Below, piece after piece: positions 35,708-43,820 of a stretch of 64,000 nt of DNA (position 1 is its first letter; each line of letters opens with the position of its first letter). The notes under the pieces are model-generated. The model saw only the letters and a program-made list of their open reading frames with translations, was not told the origin of the DNA and ran no database searches. The DNA is taken from positions 123,637 through 187,636 of the forward strand of contig CAWHGB010000001.1 in NCBI GenBank assembly GCA_963828855.1. The letters run 5' to 3'. This DNA is from CAVVEQ01 sp963828855. Lineage in GTDB: Bacteria > Chloroflexota > Anaerolineae > Anaerolineales > Anaerolineaceae. The translations under genes were made by a program, and so were the position numbers.

Positions 35708-36463
35708 TTACACACTTACAAGGTGAAATCCCGATTCCATGAGCGTGGTGTGAAGCGCCTGCGCCTTCCGCGCTGCGTTCGGAGAATCCCCGTGCACGCA
35801 GAGGGTATCCACCGAGACCTTTTCAGTTTTGCCATCCCGTGTGATTCTGACCCCCTCCTGCGCCAGGCGCAGGCCATTCACCGCGGTTTCGTCGGGATCA
35901 TCGATCACCGCCCCGGGCAGATTTCGCGGGCGGAGCGATCCATCAGGTTCGTAGGCCCGGTCCGGGAAAGCCTCGTTTGCCACTTTAAGCCCAACATCCA
36001 GCCCCGCTTCGATCAGTAGAGATCCTGCCAGGCCTACCAGGATAACATCCCGGCTAAAGCGGGCAACCGCCCGGGCGATCGCCGCGGCAAGGGCAGCATC
36101 CTTTGCCGCCTGGTTGTAGAGCGCTCCGTGGGGCTTCACGTGGCGAACCTCCGCTCCTTCTGCGCGGGCGAATCCCTGCAGGGCGGAAACCTGGTAGAGC
36201 ACCAGTGCCTCCACCTCCTCCGGCGCAAGTCGCATTTCCCGGCGACCGAATCCCTGCAGGTCCGGGTAACCGGGATGCGCGCCGATCCTCGCGCCGTGCT
36301 TCATCGCAAGTCGTACGGTCGACTGCATCACAGCGGGGTCGCCGGCGTGGAATCCGCAGGCGATGTTCGCGGATGTGATGAAAGGCATCACTGCTTCATC
36401 ATCGCCCAGCCGGTAAACCCCAAAGCTTTCGCCCATATCGCAGTTGATATCGATTTTTCCCAT
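35708..36463 (-). CDS. pxpA: 5-oxoprolinase subunit A (LamB/YcsF family)
   Basis: 251 residues. PxpA acts with PxpBC in the ATP-dependent conversion of 5-oxoproline (pyroglutamate) to glutamate. Family motifs: IDINCDMGESFGVYRLGDD, TSANIACGFHAGDP, GARIGAHPGYPD, VRHVKPHGALYN and the C-terminal TLCVHGDSPNA. It is on the same strand as pxpB-pxpC, but separated from them by a gene on the opposite strand, so it has its own promoter. Confidence 0.95.
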   Translation of the reverse strand: MGKIDINCDMGESFGVYRLGDDEAVMPFITSANIACGFHAGDPAVMQSTVRLAMKHGARIGAHPGYPDLQGFGRREMRLAPEEVEALVLYQVSALQGFARAEGAEVRHVKPHGALYNQAAKDAALAAAIARAVARFSRDVILVGLAGSLLIEAGLDVGLKVANEAFPDRAYEPDGSLRPRNLPGAVIDDPDETAVNGLRLAQEGVRITRDGKTEKVSVDTLCVHGDSPNAARKAQALHTTLMESGFHLVSV

Positions 36464-36492
36464 TTGTAACTGCTCCAGTACAGCCTTACAAC

Positions 36493-36521
36493 TTGTTTTG
36501 AAGGGTGAGATTTGTTATAAA
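36493..36521 (+). promoter_or_regulatory. Candidate promoter of the gene at 36555
   Basis: TTGTTT at 36493-36498, a 17-base spacer and TATAAA at 36516-36521, in the divergent gap next to pxpA. Confidence 0.45.
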
Positions 36522-36554
36522 ATATCTGCACCGGTATTACCCGGCTTGAAAATC

Positions 36555-37454
36555 ATGATAACGGTTACCATCCATGATGATACACCCGATGGGCAGGCAC
36601 TGGATTTCGACGTAGGCGATATCCTCCAGGCCGTGGCTGCCCGCGCGGGCGATTCCCTCTGGCAGTGTGTGGATGTGGTTTGCCTTGGGGATAACTCCAA
36701 TGCGCTGCACCTTTTCTGCGAATACCGAGCCCTGCTGGATACCAGCGCCCTCATCCACCTGACCGGTGGCATCCACCAGACCTCGGCGGGTTCATTCAAC
36801 GCCTATAAGATCGGCGAACGCTCTCCCTGGATGGTGATCAGCGCTGAGGGGGGATTCTTCGAGGTTAAATCCACCCTGGAAGAAATCCTTCCCTTGCTCA
36901 AGGCGCGTTTCCGCAAGATCCTTGATCCCTCCAGCAGCGCCTGGATCCGCTACGAAGAGGTCAAAGGTCGCACCCCCACCGGTTCCCTCCTGGTTCCCGA
37001 ACAGTGGTCCCGGGCGTCCGCCGGACCGATGAACCAGGCTCTGCCCGCAATCGAGAACGCGCTGCGCACAATCCTGCAGGAGGGGAAGATCGTCTCGGAT
37101 AATTACGCCGTCTTCATCGTGGATGAGGAGAAGAACTATTTCATCCAGGCTGCGGTGGAGGAGATCGGCCGCTCGGGTGGCCAGGGACAATACGGCATGA
37201 CCCTCGAGGCGGTGGCCAACGACAACATCCCCCCACTGCACGCCCTCGATCACTCGCAGGAAGTGCACCTGGTGGAGCTGGGATGGAAATACATGCCGCA
37301 CCTCGGGGATTACCGTATGACCGTGCGCGTGGCGAGCGACCAGGATTTCAAGAGCATCGCGCGAACCATCTGGTATTCGCTGGCCATCTACTCCCCCCGC
37401 CCCGAGCAAACTCTTTCAATAAAAATCCACATTTCCGGTACTTCTCACACTTAA
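36555..37454 (+). CDS. Unrecognised cytoplasmic protein between pxpA and pxpC
   Basis: 299 residues from the ATG at 36555; the ORF runs further upstream, but that part covers the promoter. There is no signal peptide or membrane segment. Two parts are apparent: an N-terminal region of about 150 residues ending with VKSTLEEILPLLKARFRKIL, and a C-terminal region (about 160-299) with alternating strands such as NYAVFIVDEEKNYFIQAAVE and DYRMTVRVASDQDFKSIART that vaguely resembles T3SS-chaperone-like (TY-Chap) folds. The stop lies 2 bases from the pxpC stop on the other strand. Function unknown. Confidence 0.65.
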   Translation: MITVTIHDDTPDGQALDFDVGDILQAVAARAGDSLWQCVDVVCLGDNSNALHLFCEYRALLDTSALIHLTGGIHQTSAGSFNAYKIGERSPWMVISAEGGFFEVKSTLEEILPLLKARFRKILDPSSSAWIRYEEVKGRTPTGSLLVPEQWSRASAGPMNQALPAIENALRTILQEGKIVSDNYAVFIVDEEKNYFIQAAVEEIGRSGGQGQYGMTLEAVANDNIPPLHALDHSQEVHLVELGWKYMPHLGDYRMTVRVASDQDFKSIARTIWYSLAIYSPRPEQTLSIKIHISGTSHT

Positions 37455-37456
37455 TT

Positions 37457-38404
37457 TCAATCCGAATTCCTGCGAAGGAAATTCTCCAGCATTTCATGCT
37501 GGTCGTTCCCCGCCTGCCGCGCTTCCTCCACGCCTACCTTTCGGAAAGCAACTTGCTCGCCCGTTTGTAACTGAGCAAGCAGACCGAGATCCGCATTGAT
37601 GACCACCGCAATCCTGGCGTAGCCGCCGGTAGTTTGCGCATCACGCATCAGCACCATTGGAGTACCCCCCGGCGGTAGCTGGATGACCCCCGGGATGACC
37701 GGCGAAGTGATGAGTTCCACTTGGTGAGCGAATTGGAGCGGAGATCCCTCAAGTGTGTATCCCATCCGGTCCGAGCGGCTACCCACCAGCCAGGTCTTCC
37801 TGAATAATCCATCCCCCACACCGGTCTCAAGAGAATCTGCCTCGGGCCCGGGGATAACTCGCACTTCCAACGGTGAGCCATTTGGTGGAAGTTCCTCCAA
37901 TGGAAAGGTTAATCCCGCCCGATCCTGCAGAGATACTTGTGGGTCGAAGAAAGGGATAAGATCGCCCGCAAGGAGCGGCCGTCCCAGAAATCCGCCGAAC
38001 CCCCCGCGCAAGTAAGTAGACCGTGAGGAAAGAATGGGGGGAACGTCCACTCCACCCGCCACCGCCAGGTACCCCCACCTGCCATTTCCGGGAATCACCT
38101 CGATAGGCTCCCCAGCCCGCGCCAGCACTGCCATCAAACCCGGAAGAGCCTTGCTGTTCACTTTCAAACTCCACCCAGGACCCACGCATGCCAGCAGGCA
38201 GTCTGCATCCGGGCGGAAGATCAACCCTGCGCTGGGGATCTCCAGCCCGGCGGCACCCGGATCATTGCCCACCAGGATATTGGCAATCTGCAGGGCAAAG
38301 AGGTCCATCGCACCGCTTTCCGGGACGCCTAAATCCGCGTGCCCGGTCCGCCCGGTATCCTGAATGGTCACCCCAAACCCTCCTTCCAGGATCTCAATGA
38401 TCAC
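37457..38404 (-). CDS. pxpC: 5-oxoprolinase subunit C (KipA/biotin-dependent carboxylase-like)
   Basis: 315 residues. Family motifs: GVTIQDTGRTGHADLGVPESGAMD at the N-terminus, CVGPGW, GGFGGFLGRPL, SRSDRMGYTLEG and the C-terminal GTPMVLMRDAQTTGGYARIA. Forms a complex with PxpB. The ATG at 38404 overlaps the pxpB stop in an ATGA arrangement, so the two are translationally coupled. Confidence 0.95.
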   Translation of the reverse strand: MIIEILEGGFGVTIQDTGRTGHADLGVPESGAMDLFALQIANILVGNDPGAAGLEIPSAGLIFRPDADCLLACVGPGWSLKVNSKALPGLMAVLARAGEPIEVIPGNGRWGYLAVAGGVDVPPILSSRSTYLRGGFGGFLGRPLLAGDLIPFFDPQVSLQDRAGLTFPLEELPPNGSPLEVRVIPGPEADSLETGVGDGLFRKTWLVGSRSDRMGYTLEGSPLQFAHQVELITSPVIPGVIQLPPGGTPMVLMRDAQTTGGYARIAVVINADLGLLAQLQTGEQVAFRKVGVEEARQAGNDQHEMLENFLRRNSD

Positions 38405-39099
38405 AGGGCCGACCTTTCGTCAACTGGAACGAAGTGCACCCGGTCACCCGTTTGCAGCAATGTGGGTTGCTCGAGGAGGTAATCGAATAGCCTGAGCGCA
38501 GTCCGCCCGATGATCCGCCAACCCCCGGGGGATTCCGTTGGATATATCCCGGTCTGCCCGCCAGCGATCCCAACCGAACCTGCGGGGACTGCCTGCCTTG
38601 GGGTTGCCAGGCGCGGGCTTGCCAGCCGGGGATCCAACCCAATAAGGTAGGGAAAGCCCGGCAAAAACCCCATGAAGGCGACCGTGTATTCGCCAGCCGC
38701 GTGCAGCCGGACGACCTCGCCCACGGTCATCCCTGCGATCGAGGCCACGTCCTCCAGGTCCGGACCGGACTCTCCCCCATAGACAACCGGTATTTCCACA
38801 AGTCTGCCCAAGAAAGAGTCCGGGCCAGGTTCGGTAGCACATAGTTCAGTCAATGTACTAATGAGCAGATTTGGATCGGCATAAGCCGGATCGAACCTGA
38901 TGAGCAAACTGGTGTAAGCCGGAACGCAGCCGGTAACCCCTGGCAGGCTTGCCCCCAGAATTGCGCGCTGCACCCCCAGGATCCTGGCTGAAGCGGTTCG
39001 GCTGATCTCATCGCCCAGGTTAATCAGAAGGGCAGCTTCTCCGAGCGGTTTGATCAAAGGATTTTTTAAGGCGGCCATTTCCATATATTTCCAAAACAT
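38401..39099 (-). CDS. pxpB: 5-oxoprolinase subunit B (KipI/AHS1 family)
   Basis: 232 residues. Key motifs: the N-terminal GEAALLINLGDEI, PAYTSLLIRFDP, EIPVVYGGESGPDLEDVA, and the AHS1 core YTVAFMGFLPGFPYLIGLD followed by PAGSVGIAGGQTGIYPTESPGGW. Starts at 39099, 39084 or 39078 are possible; none has a strong ribosome binding site. It is the first gene of the pxpBC pair. Confidence 0.95.
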   Translation of the reverse strand: MFWKYMEMAALKNPLIKPLGEAALLINLGDEISRTASARILGVQRAILGASLPGVTGCVPAYTSLLIRFDPAYADPNLLISTLTELCATEPGPDSFLGRLVEIPVVYGGESGPDLEDVASIAGMTVGEVVRLHAAGEYTVAFMGFLPGFPYLIGLDPRLASPRLATPRQAVPAGSVGIAGGQTGIYPTESPGGWRIIGRTALRLFDYLLEQPTLLQTGDRVHFVPVDERSAL

Positions 39100-39162
39100 A
39101 AATGATATTAATCTATGCGCATTATTTTACTGTGATATTTTTTATTCCCTGCCCGCTCCAAA

Positions 39163-39180
39163 CTGTAACCGCGGTTACAG
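39163..39180. promoter_or_regulatory. TGTAACC-NN-GGTTACA palindrome, copy 1
   Basis: CTGTAACCGCGGTTACAG is a perfect 18-base palindrome spanning the stop codon of the initiator gene. Its core is identical to the second palindrome at 43560-43581, which lies at the end of parB. Candidate parS-like or terminator-proximal partition site; the binding protein is not known. Confidence 0.65.
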
Positions 39181-40032
39181 ATCGCGGTCCAGCTCCTCTT
39201 CGGTCTCAAAATCCGGGGAGCACCAGGGTTCGTTCTCGGCAAGCCCGCTCAGCTCCTGGTCCTGGGGCGTGAGGGGGTCGTCCATGCGCACCTGAAGCGA
39301 AATGCCGGCGGTTCGCACCCCATTGGGTGTGATGATCCTGCGCACCTTATATCGCAGAAAATACTGCCGGACCAGCTCATTGGAGAGAACGTCTTTTACT
39401 GTGCGGACACTGATCGCGGCACGCTGGGCAAGCTCTGACATGTCGGTTTCGATCACGTTGCGCAATTCGCCGGTCATCGGGTTCCAGTAACAAAGCGAAC
39501 GGGCTGCCAAAATCGTCGCATAAGCGGAGTGGCCAAGCAGGGGGAGCCAGCTATAGAAAAAATAGAGTGTCACGAACATCCCGCGCTCAGGTTCGATGAG
39601 CTTGGCGCGCTGGGAACCATACGCCCGCTGCAACATGATCTTGCGGTTATTTGGTACCTGGATCTTCTCCTCGGGTGCAGCCGCCTCGATCCGGGTCTCC
39701 GCGCGATCCTGTGCCTGCGCGGTAGTGCCTGCCGCCTGCTCTGGACGGTAAAACTCGTTGATCACCACCACCTGTAGTTCAACCTGTTCGGAGTAGATGG
39801 CGTTTAATAGCTGGGTGATTTTGCTCTTCAGGCGGTTGACCACCCAATCCCGTGCGAACGGGTTGAAGGCACCAAGAGTAAAGACGCCGCCCTGAAAGTT
39901 CACCACCCGTAAGGGTTGCACCCAGGTCTCGAACATGGTGCGAGCCATCTCTGCCTGGAGCTGACCAAGCACAATCTGCCAGGCATCACGCTGGTTCAGT
40001 TGGGGGTGGGGTGGCCGGCTGGCGTCGGTCAT
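39175..40032 (-). CDS. Replication-initiator-like protein with DnaA N-terminal domain
   Basis: 285 residues from the ATG at 40032; a TTG 69 bases earlier is in frame. Residues about 10-80 resemble DnaA domain I (DAWQIVLGQLQAEMARTMFETWVQPL ending in a VVNRLKSKI helix). A variable linker follows, then a region from about 130 with helices and a winged-helix-like stretch (MSELAQRAAISVRTVKDVL, then YKVRRIITPNGVR). The AAA+ and domain IV parts of DnaA are absent. This combination suggests an initiator or a DnaA/DnaB-interacting replication protein of a plasmid-like module. No domain assignment is certain beyond the first. Confidence 0.6.
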   Translation of the reverse strand: MTDASRPPHPQLNQRDAWQIVLGQLQAEMARTMFETWVQPLRVVNFQGGVFTLGAFNPFARDWVVNRLKSKITQLLNAIYSEQVELQVVVINEFYRPEQAAGTTAQAQDRAETRIEAAAPEEKIQVPNNRKIMLQRAYGSQRAKLIEPERGMFVTLYFFYSWLPLLGHSAYATILAARSLCYWNPMTGELRNVIETDMSELAQRAAISVRTVKDVLSNELVRQYFLRYKVRRIITPNGVRTAGISLQVRMDDPLTPQDQELSGLAENEPWCSPDFETEEELDRDL

Positions 40033-40143
40033 GTCTGGTTTTTCTCGATTAGGCTTTCTGCTTAGATGTGGTTCTTTTCCGGGGATTTCTCCCCAAAACA
40101 ACTTTAAAGACCAACTTAATATTTGTTAAGGTTTCATTTTTGT

Positions 40144-40190
40144 TAATTATTTCTACCGTTATTATGGGTGATTTTTGGAAGAAATAATTA
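40144..40190. repeat. Inverted repeat between the initiator and the small upstream gene
   Basis: TAATTATTTC at 40144-40153 and GAAATAATTA at 40181-40190 are exact inverted copies in an AT-rich gap. A short GGGGA-TTTC-TCCCC hairpin lies nearby at 40081-40094. Possible operator or terminator for the minus-strand genes. Confidence 0.4.
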
Positions 40191-40514
40191 CTCGGCTTCG
40201 ATCAGTTTCTCCACAAAAGCCGCCAAACCGCCGGTGCTTTCCGCTTCGCCCACGCGGTTCAACCGGGCAGTACAGATGCGCACCAGGATGCCCACGGTCT
40301 CGCCATCGGAGACCTTGCGCTTCAGCAGGGCGGCAAAGCGCTGCTGCCATTCGTCAATTTCGGTGATCTCTCCCTGGGAGAGGGTAAGTCCCACCTTGCG
40401 GCGGGGAACGGATGCCGGGGGTCGGCCAGCGGTACGGGTTACAGGCTCACTTGTAACCCGCCTGGCTTCATAGAGCTGAACCCAGGCGGACCGGGGGGGA
40501 GTGGGCGTTGTCAT
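40188..40514 (-). CDS. Small protein of the replication/partition module, unknown
   Basis: 108 residues. The N-terminal half is Pro/Arg-rich and disordered-looking; the C-terminal half (KVGLTLSQGEITEIDEWQQR onward) begins with a strand and then two amphipathic helices, a pattern compatible with a small DNA-binding or adaptor domain. Its ATG overlaps the stop of the AAA+ gene (ATGA), so it is translated together with it. I recognise no family. Confidence 0.65.
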   Translation of the reverse strand: MTTPTPPRSAWVQLYEARRVTSEPVTRTAGRPPASVPRRKVGLTLSQGEITEIDEWQQRFAALLKRKVSDGETVGILVRICTARLNRVGEAESTGGLAAFVEKLIEAE

Positions 40515-41335
40515 GCGCTGATCGCCTCTCGAACGATATTTCGGTCTATGGTGGTGGCGTCGCTTTGCAGGAGCAGGTCGGTGGCGTAGGCGCAGAACTT
40601 GGTGATCTCCCGCGGAACCCCCTGGGACTTCTCGTAGAGCAGCTCAAATGCGTCGTCGTCGATCATGCTCTCGTTACGTCCGGCCACGTTCAGGCGGAAC
40701 ATCACCATCTGCAGCGCGCTGGAGAGGGTAAGCGGTGGCAGCACCAGGCGCACAAAAACACGCGCGTTCACCGCCTTGTTGGTCTCGAACAGGCTCGACA
40801 TTTCGCTCTGTCCGAACGCCAGGATCTGCACCACCTTGACGTCATAGTCAAAGTTGTAAATGCGGTGGATCACTTCCAGTGCTTCCGGTTTCATCATCTG
40901 GGCATCGTCCAGTAAAATGATCACGTTCTGTGCGGCGGCGTAAGCAGAGGCCATTTTTTGCTCCAGGCTTTCCATCTGGCGCTGGAAGCTGCGCTGCGGG
41001 GGGATGCCGAGTGCCTGCGAGATCTGGGTGGCGGCGTCCATCGCAGATTTAAAAGCTGCTGTGTGGTTATAATAAATCGTTACGTTTTCATCCGGGTTGT
41101 AGACATCAAACAGGCGCCTGGCGAGAGAACTCTTGCCCATGCCCATATCCCCGGTGATCAACGCCAGTCCGCGCCGCCGGGAGATGACACCCTGGGCCTG
41201 ACGGTAGACTGCCAGATGCTCCGGACCCAGGTATAGGTACCTCGGATCTGCTGATAGCTTGAAGGGGTCTTCCTTCAAGCCAAGGCGCTCCAGCCGCGCA
41301 TATCTCCAATCCTCATCGCCCATGGAAGATAACAT
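40511..41335 (-). CDS. AAA+ ATPase of the ExeA/TniB/TnsC type
   Basis: 274 residues. N-terminal helix GLKEDPFKLSADPRYLYLG is the usual opening of ExeA-like AAA ATPases. Walker A is GDMGMGKSSL, Walker B VIILLDDAQ, followed by a sensor region (VKVVQILAFGQSE) and a C-terminal lid with EKSQGVPREITKFCAYA. AGGAGG is well placed before the ATG at 41335. Relatives act in transposition, in secretion or as general DNA-loading helpers. No transposase is present here, and linkage to ParA/ParB and an initiator suggests a replication or partition role (inference). Confidence 0.85.
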   Translation of the reverse strand: MLSSMGDEDWRYARLERLGLKEDPFKLSADPRYLYLGPEHLAVYRQAQGVISRRRGLALITGDMGMGKSSLARRLFDVYNPDENVTIYYNHTAAFKSAMDAATQISQALGIPPQRSFQRQMESLEQKMASAYAAAQNVIILLDDAQMMKPEALEVIHRIYNFDYDVKVVQILAFGQSEMSSLFETNKAVNARVFVRLVLPPLTLSSALQMVMFRLNVAGRNESMIDDDAFELLYEKSQGVPREITKFCAYATDLLLQSDATTIDRNIVREAISA

Positions 41336-41467
41336 TGCTTTTCCTCCTGATACATTTGAACTATTATTGCACGAATTCCACCAAATTTCAATAGATTTAC
41401 GGTAATTACTGCGTTTTTATTAATATTTGTGGCAATTATTCTCCAGCTTTGCCCAGTTACGCTAATA

Positions 41468-41496
41468 TTGACTAAGGGGGTGATTTTATGTATGAT
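41468..41496 (+). promoter_or_regulatory. Promoter of the first parAB pair
   Basis: TTGACT at 41468-41473, a 17-base spacer and TATGAT at 41491-41496, about 48 bases before the parA start. The divergent gap also contains GGTAATTACTGC, a close match to a segment of the repeat region at 45082. Confidence 0.65.
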
Positions 41497-41544
41497 TATT
41501 GAAGTTGTATTTAAATTCCACGGCAACGGGAAAATAGAGGGCTC

Positions 41545-42387
41545 ATGGCGGTAACGATCACGATTGCCAATGAAAAAGGCGGGGTTGGGAAAACCACCAC
41601 CGCCGTGAACCTGGCCGCTGGTTTGTCTTTAACCCTTGCCGGCAGACCTGGTTCGGCCGGTAAAGTCCTGTTGGTGGATATGGATCCCCAGGGTCATGCG
41701 CTTCTTGCAACCGCGTATGGTCAAAAATCCTCCCCGGAAGGTGGAATGCTGCCAAACCTTCTCCTGGAAAGCCCGCCTCCTTCTGTGCTGCGCATGACTC
41801 AGCGAAGCCAGTATCATCCCAACCTGTATGTCATTCCCAGCAGCCATTCGGCCATGGTGGACGCCGCGCATCTTCTGCCCTCCCTGATGGCCAACGAAAC
41901 CCGTCTTTCCCGCGCGCTTTTCCCGGCCGCGAAAGAATTCGCTTTTATAGTTATCGATACCCCGCCTACCACCGGTCATTTGCTGGTTAACTCACTGGTC
42001 GCAGCCGATTTCGTCCTTATTCCTGTGGAAACCAGCTACCTGGGTGTATCCGGTTTGCTCGAACTGCAGCGCACTATCGACCAGGTGCGCCTCCACTTCC
42101 GACCCGACCTGAAAGTCTTCGGTTACCTGCCCACGCTGTGCGAGGAACTGCGCTCCGAAGCCCAGGAGATCCTCGTTGAGCTGCGCAGCCGCTTCCCCGA
42201 GCAGGTGCTGCCCCCAATCCACAAGGCGTCCGATCTCGCCTACGCCCACTCCAGCCACATGGATGTGTTCCATTACCGTCCACCCCGACATAAAAGCCCG
42301 GAACAGATCTGGTCCAGCTCACGTGCCACCCAGGAGTATGCCGCCCTAGTCGACACCGTTCTGAAAAGAACTGGCAGCAGGGGATAG
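41545..42387 (+). CDS. parA: ParA-family partition ATPase (first copy)
   Basis: 280 residues. Deviant Walker A KGGVGKTTTAVNLA with the signature lysine, Walker A' DMDPQGHA, and Walker B VIDTPPTT. There is no N-terminal DNA-binding extension, so this is the short, type Ib-like form. It is followed 27 bases later by parB, and the two form a cassette with its own promoter. Confidence 0.93.
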   Translation: MAVTITIANEKGGVGKTTTAVNLAAGLSLTLAGRPGSAGKVLLVDMDPQGHALLATAYGQKSSPEGGMLPNLLLESPPPSVLRMTQRSQYHPNLYVIPSSHSAMVDAAHLLPSLMANETRLSRALFPAAKEFAFIVIDTPPTTGHLLVNSLVAADFVLIPVETSYLGVSGLLELQRTIDQVRLHFRPDLKVFGYLPTLCEELRSEAQEILVELRSRFPEQVLPPIHKASDLAYAHSSHMDVFHYRPPRHKSPEQIWSSSRATQEYAALVDTVLKRTGSRG

Positions 42388-42414
42388 TGCTTCCCGTTTG
42401 GAAAGGATCTTTGC

Positions 42415-43560
42415 ATGTCACCCCAAAATAAAAAGCGGTTCAACGCATTTGATGATCTCTCGCAAGAGTCGGCCGGCAGCCTTCCCGGGACGAGCGTCTC
42501 CCCGCTGGCTCCCAGCCTGAGTCCCATCTCCGCTGTCGAACGCATTGAACGCCTGGTCCCCAGCCAGATGCTGCCCGACCGGTTTCAACCCCGCCGGTTG
42601 CTGCCTCCCTCCATTCGCCGGGATTACTTCTCCGGAAAGATAGATTGCTACCAGGCGGCATCCGCCTGGTTGGAACAGTCCCGCAGTGATCAGGCTGTGA
42701 AAGCGGAGGTGGAACGTCTGGTTGCAATGGGCGAATCCTTCGATGAGCACGGGCAGATCAAACCGATCACGGGTTCGTGGAAGGAAGGTCCAAACGGGAA
42801 TTACATTTTCCAGATCGAGACCGGCGAGCGGCGTTTTTGGGCAGCGTGTCTAAAGAGGGTAAAAAACCATTCGCGTGAAGAACCCCTTTTACGGGTTGAG
42901 GTGGTGGATAACCCCACCCGCCAGCGGCAAGTCCTGGAAAATCGTCACGCCGAACCGCCCTCCGCTGTGGAGCAGGCCTGTGAGATATCCGCATTGATCC
43001 TTACCGAGCTGGGTATGCCCGCTGAGGAATCGGTCGAAGACGAATACGATTATTTCCGAAAAGTTCGCAGCCAGCGGATGCCCACCGGCTTATGGGAAAA
43101 GATCACACCGATCATGCAGCTCACCCGCCCGCGCATGGTGCAGCTATTAAACATTCTGCAACTGTCCAGCCCGCTGCTCGATCTTGCCGATCGCTACCGC
43201 CTGGCTGAACGCGTCCTGCGCGAGATCCTATCTGCACCCAGCCAGCAATGGGAGCGCCTGATCCAGGTCAGCATCCAGAGTCAGCTAACATCAGACGAAG
43301 TCTCGGCAGTATCCGCTTCTCCAGAGTTGTCCACCCAGGTTCCGCCGAAACCTCCCTCCTCCCCGCGCGATCCCGGCAGGGATGCCAGCCGCAATCTTCT
43401 TAAATTCATCCGCTCGATCAACCGCCTCGACCCGGTGGACCAATCCCAGGCGCTTGATCTGCTTGCCGATGAAATCGTTTTTCTGGGTCAGGCCCAGGAG
43501 ACTCTCGCCCGGCTCGAGGAGCTTTCCCGTCTGATCGAAGCTCGCATCAAGAAATCCTGA
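42415..43560 (+). CDS. parB: ParB/RepB-like DNA-binding partition protein
   Basis: 381 residues. An N-terminal disordered Ser/Pro region is followed by the ParB N-domain, with the PDRFQPRRLLPP segment, the IQETGERRFWAA-like motif (here IETGERRFWAACL) and the VVDNPTRQRQVLENRHAEPP motif analogous to ENxQRE-DL. A helix-turn-helix-like domain (IMQLTRPRMVQLLNILQLS) lies at about 235-265 and a long coiled helix ends the protein. The palindrome at 43560 begins in its stop codon. Confidence 0.85.
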   Translation: MSPQNKKRFNAFDDLSQESAGSLPGTSVSPLAPSLSPISAVERIERLVPSQMLPDRFQPRRLLPPSIRRDYFSGKIDCYQAASAWLEQSRSDQAVKAEVERLVAMGESFDEHGQIKPITGSWKEGPNGNYIFQIETGERRFWAACLKRVKNHSREEPLLRVEVVDNPTRQRQVLENRHAEPPSAVEQACEISALILTELGMPAEESVEDEYDYFRKVRSQRMPTGLWEKITPIMQLTRPRMVQLLNILQLSSPLLDLADRYRLAERVLREILSAPSQQWERLIQVSIQSQLTSDEVSAVSASPELSTQVPPKPPSSPRDPGRDASRNLLKFIRSINRLDPVDQSQALDLLADEIVFLGQAQETLARLEELSRLIEARIKKS

Positions 43561-43581
43561 AGTGTAACCACGGTTACACTT
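43560..43581. promoter_or_regulatory. TGTAACC-NN-GGTTACA palindrome, copy 2 (candidate parS or terminator)
   Basis: Ten-base arms AAGTGTAACC and GGTTACACTT flank an AC centre, beginning at the last base of the parB stop. The core is identical to that at 39163-39180. A run of T follows, so it could also end the parAB transcript. Confidence 0.65.
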
Positions 43582-43681
43582 TTTAATAATTTTCGGGTTT
43601 TGCAGCCCAAATCACCCAGGGCAGTACCGTTACCTCAACTTTACCCAAAATACGCATTTTTCATGCCAGCCAGGAGTTTAT

Positions 43682-43770
43682 GGGGCGACACTGATAAATA
43701 TCCAGGGTCGCCTCTGTCATTTATCAATATTAATTACGGATTTACACTTATAATTACTAGGGGCGACCCT
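43682..43770. repeat. Three GGGNCGAC-type boxes upstream of the second parA
   Basis: GGGGCGAC at 43682-43689, AGGGTCGCC (reverse orientation) at 43704-43712 and GGGGCGACCCT at 43760-43770. The last lies just after a TATAAT at 43749-43754, where a repressor would block initiation. ParA autoregulation or iteron-type binding is inferred. Confidence 0.5.
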
Positions 43771-43820
43771 TATTTTAAATATTTCTCTTGCTTTTTAGGG
43801 GCGGGAAACAAAAGACTCAC

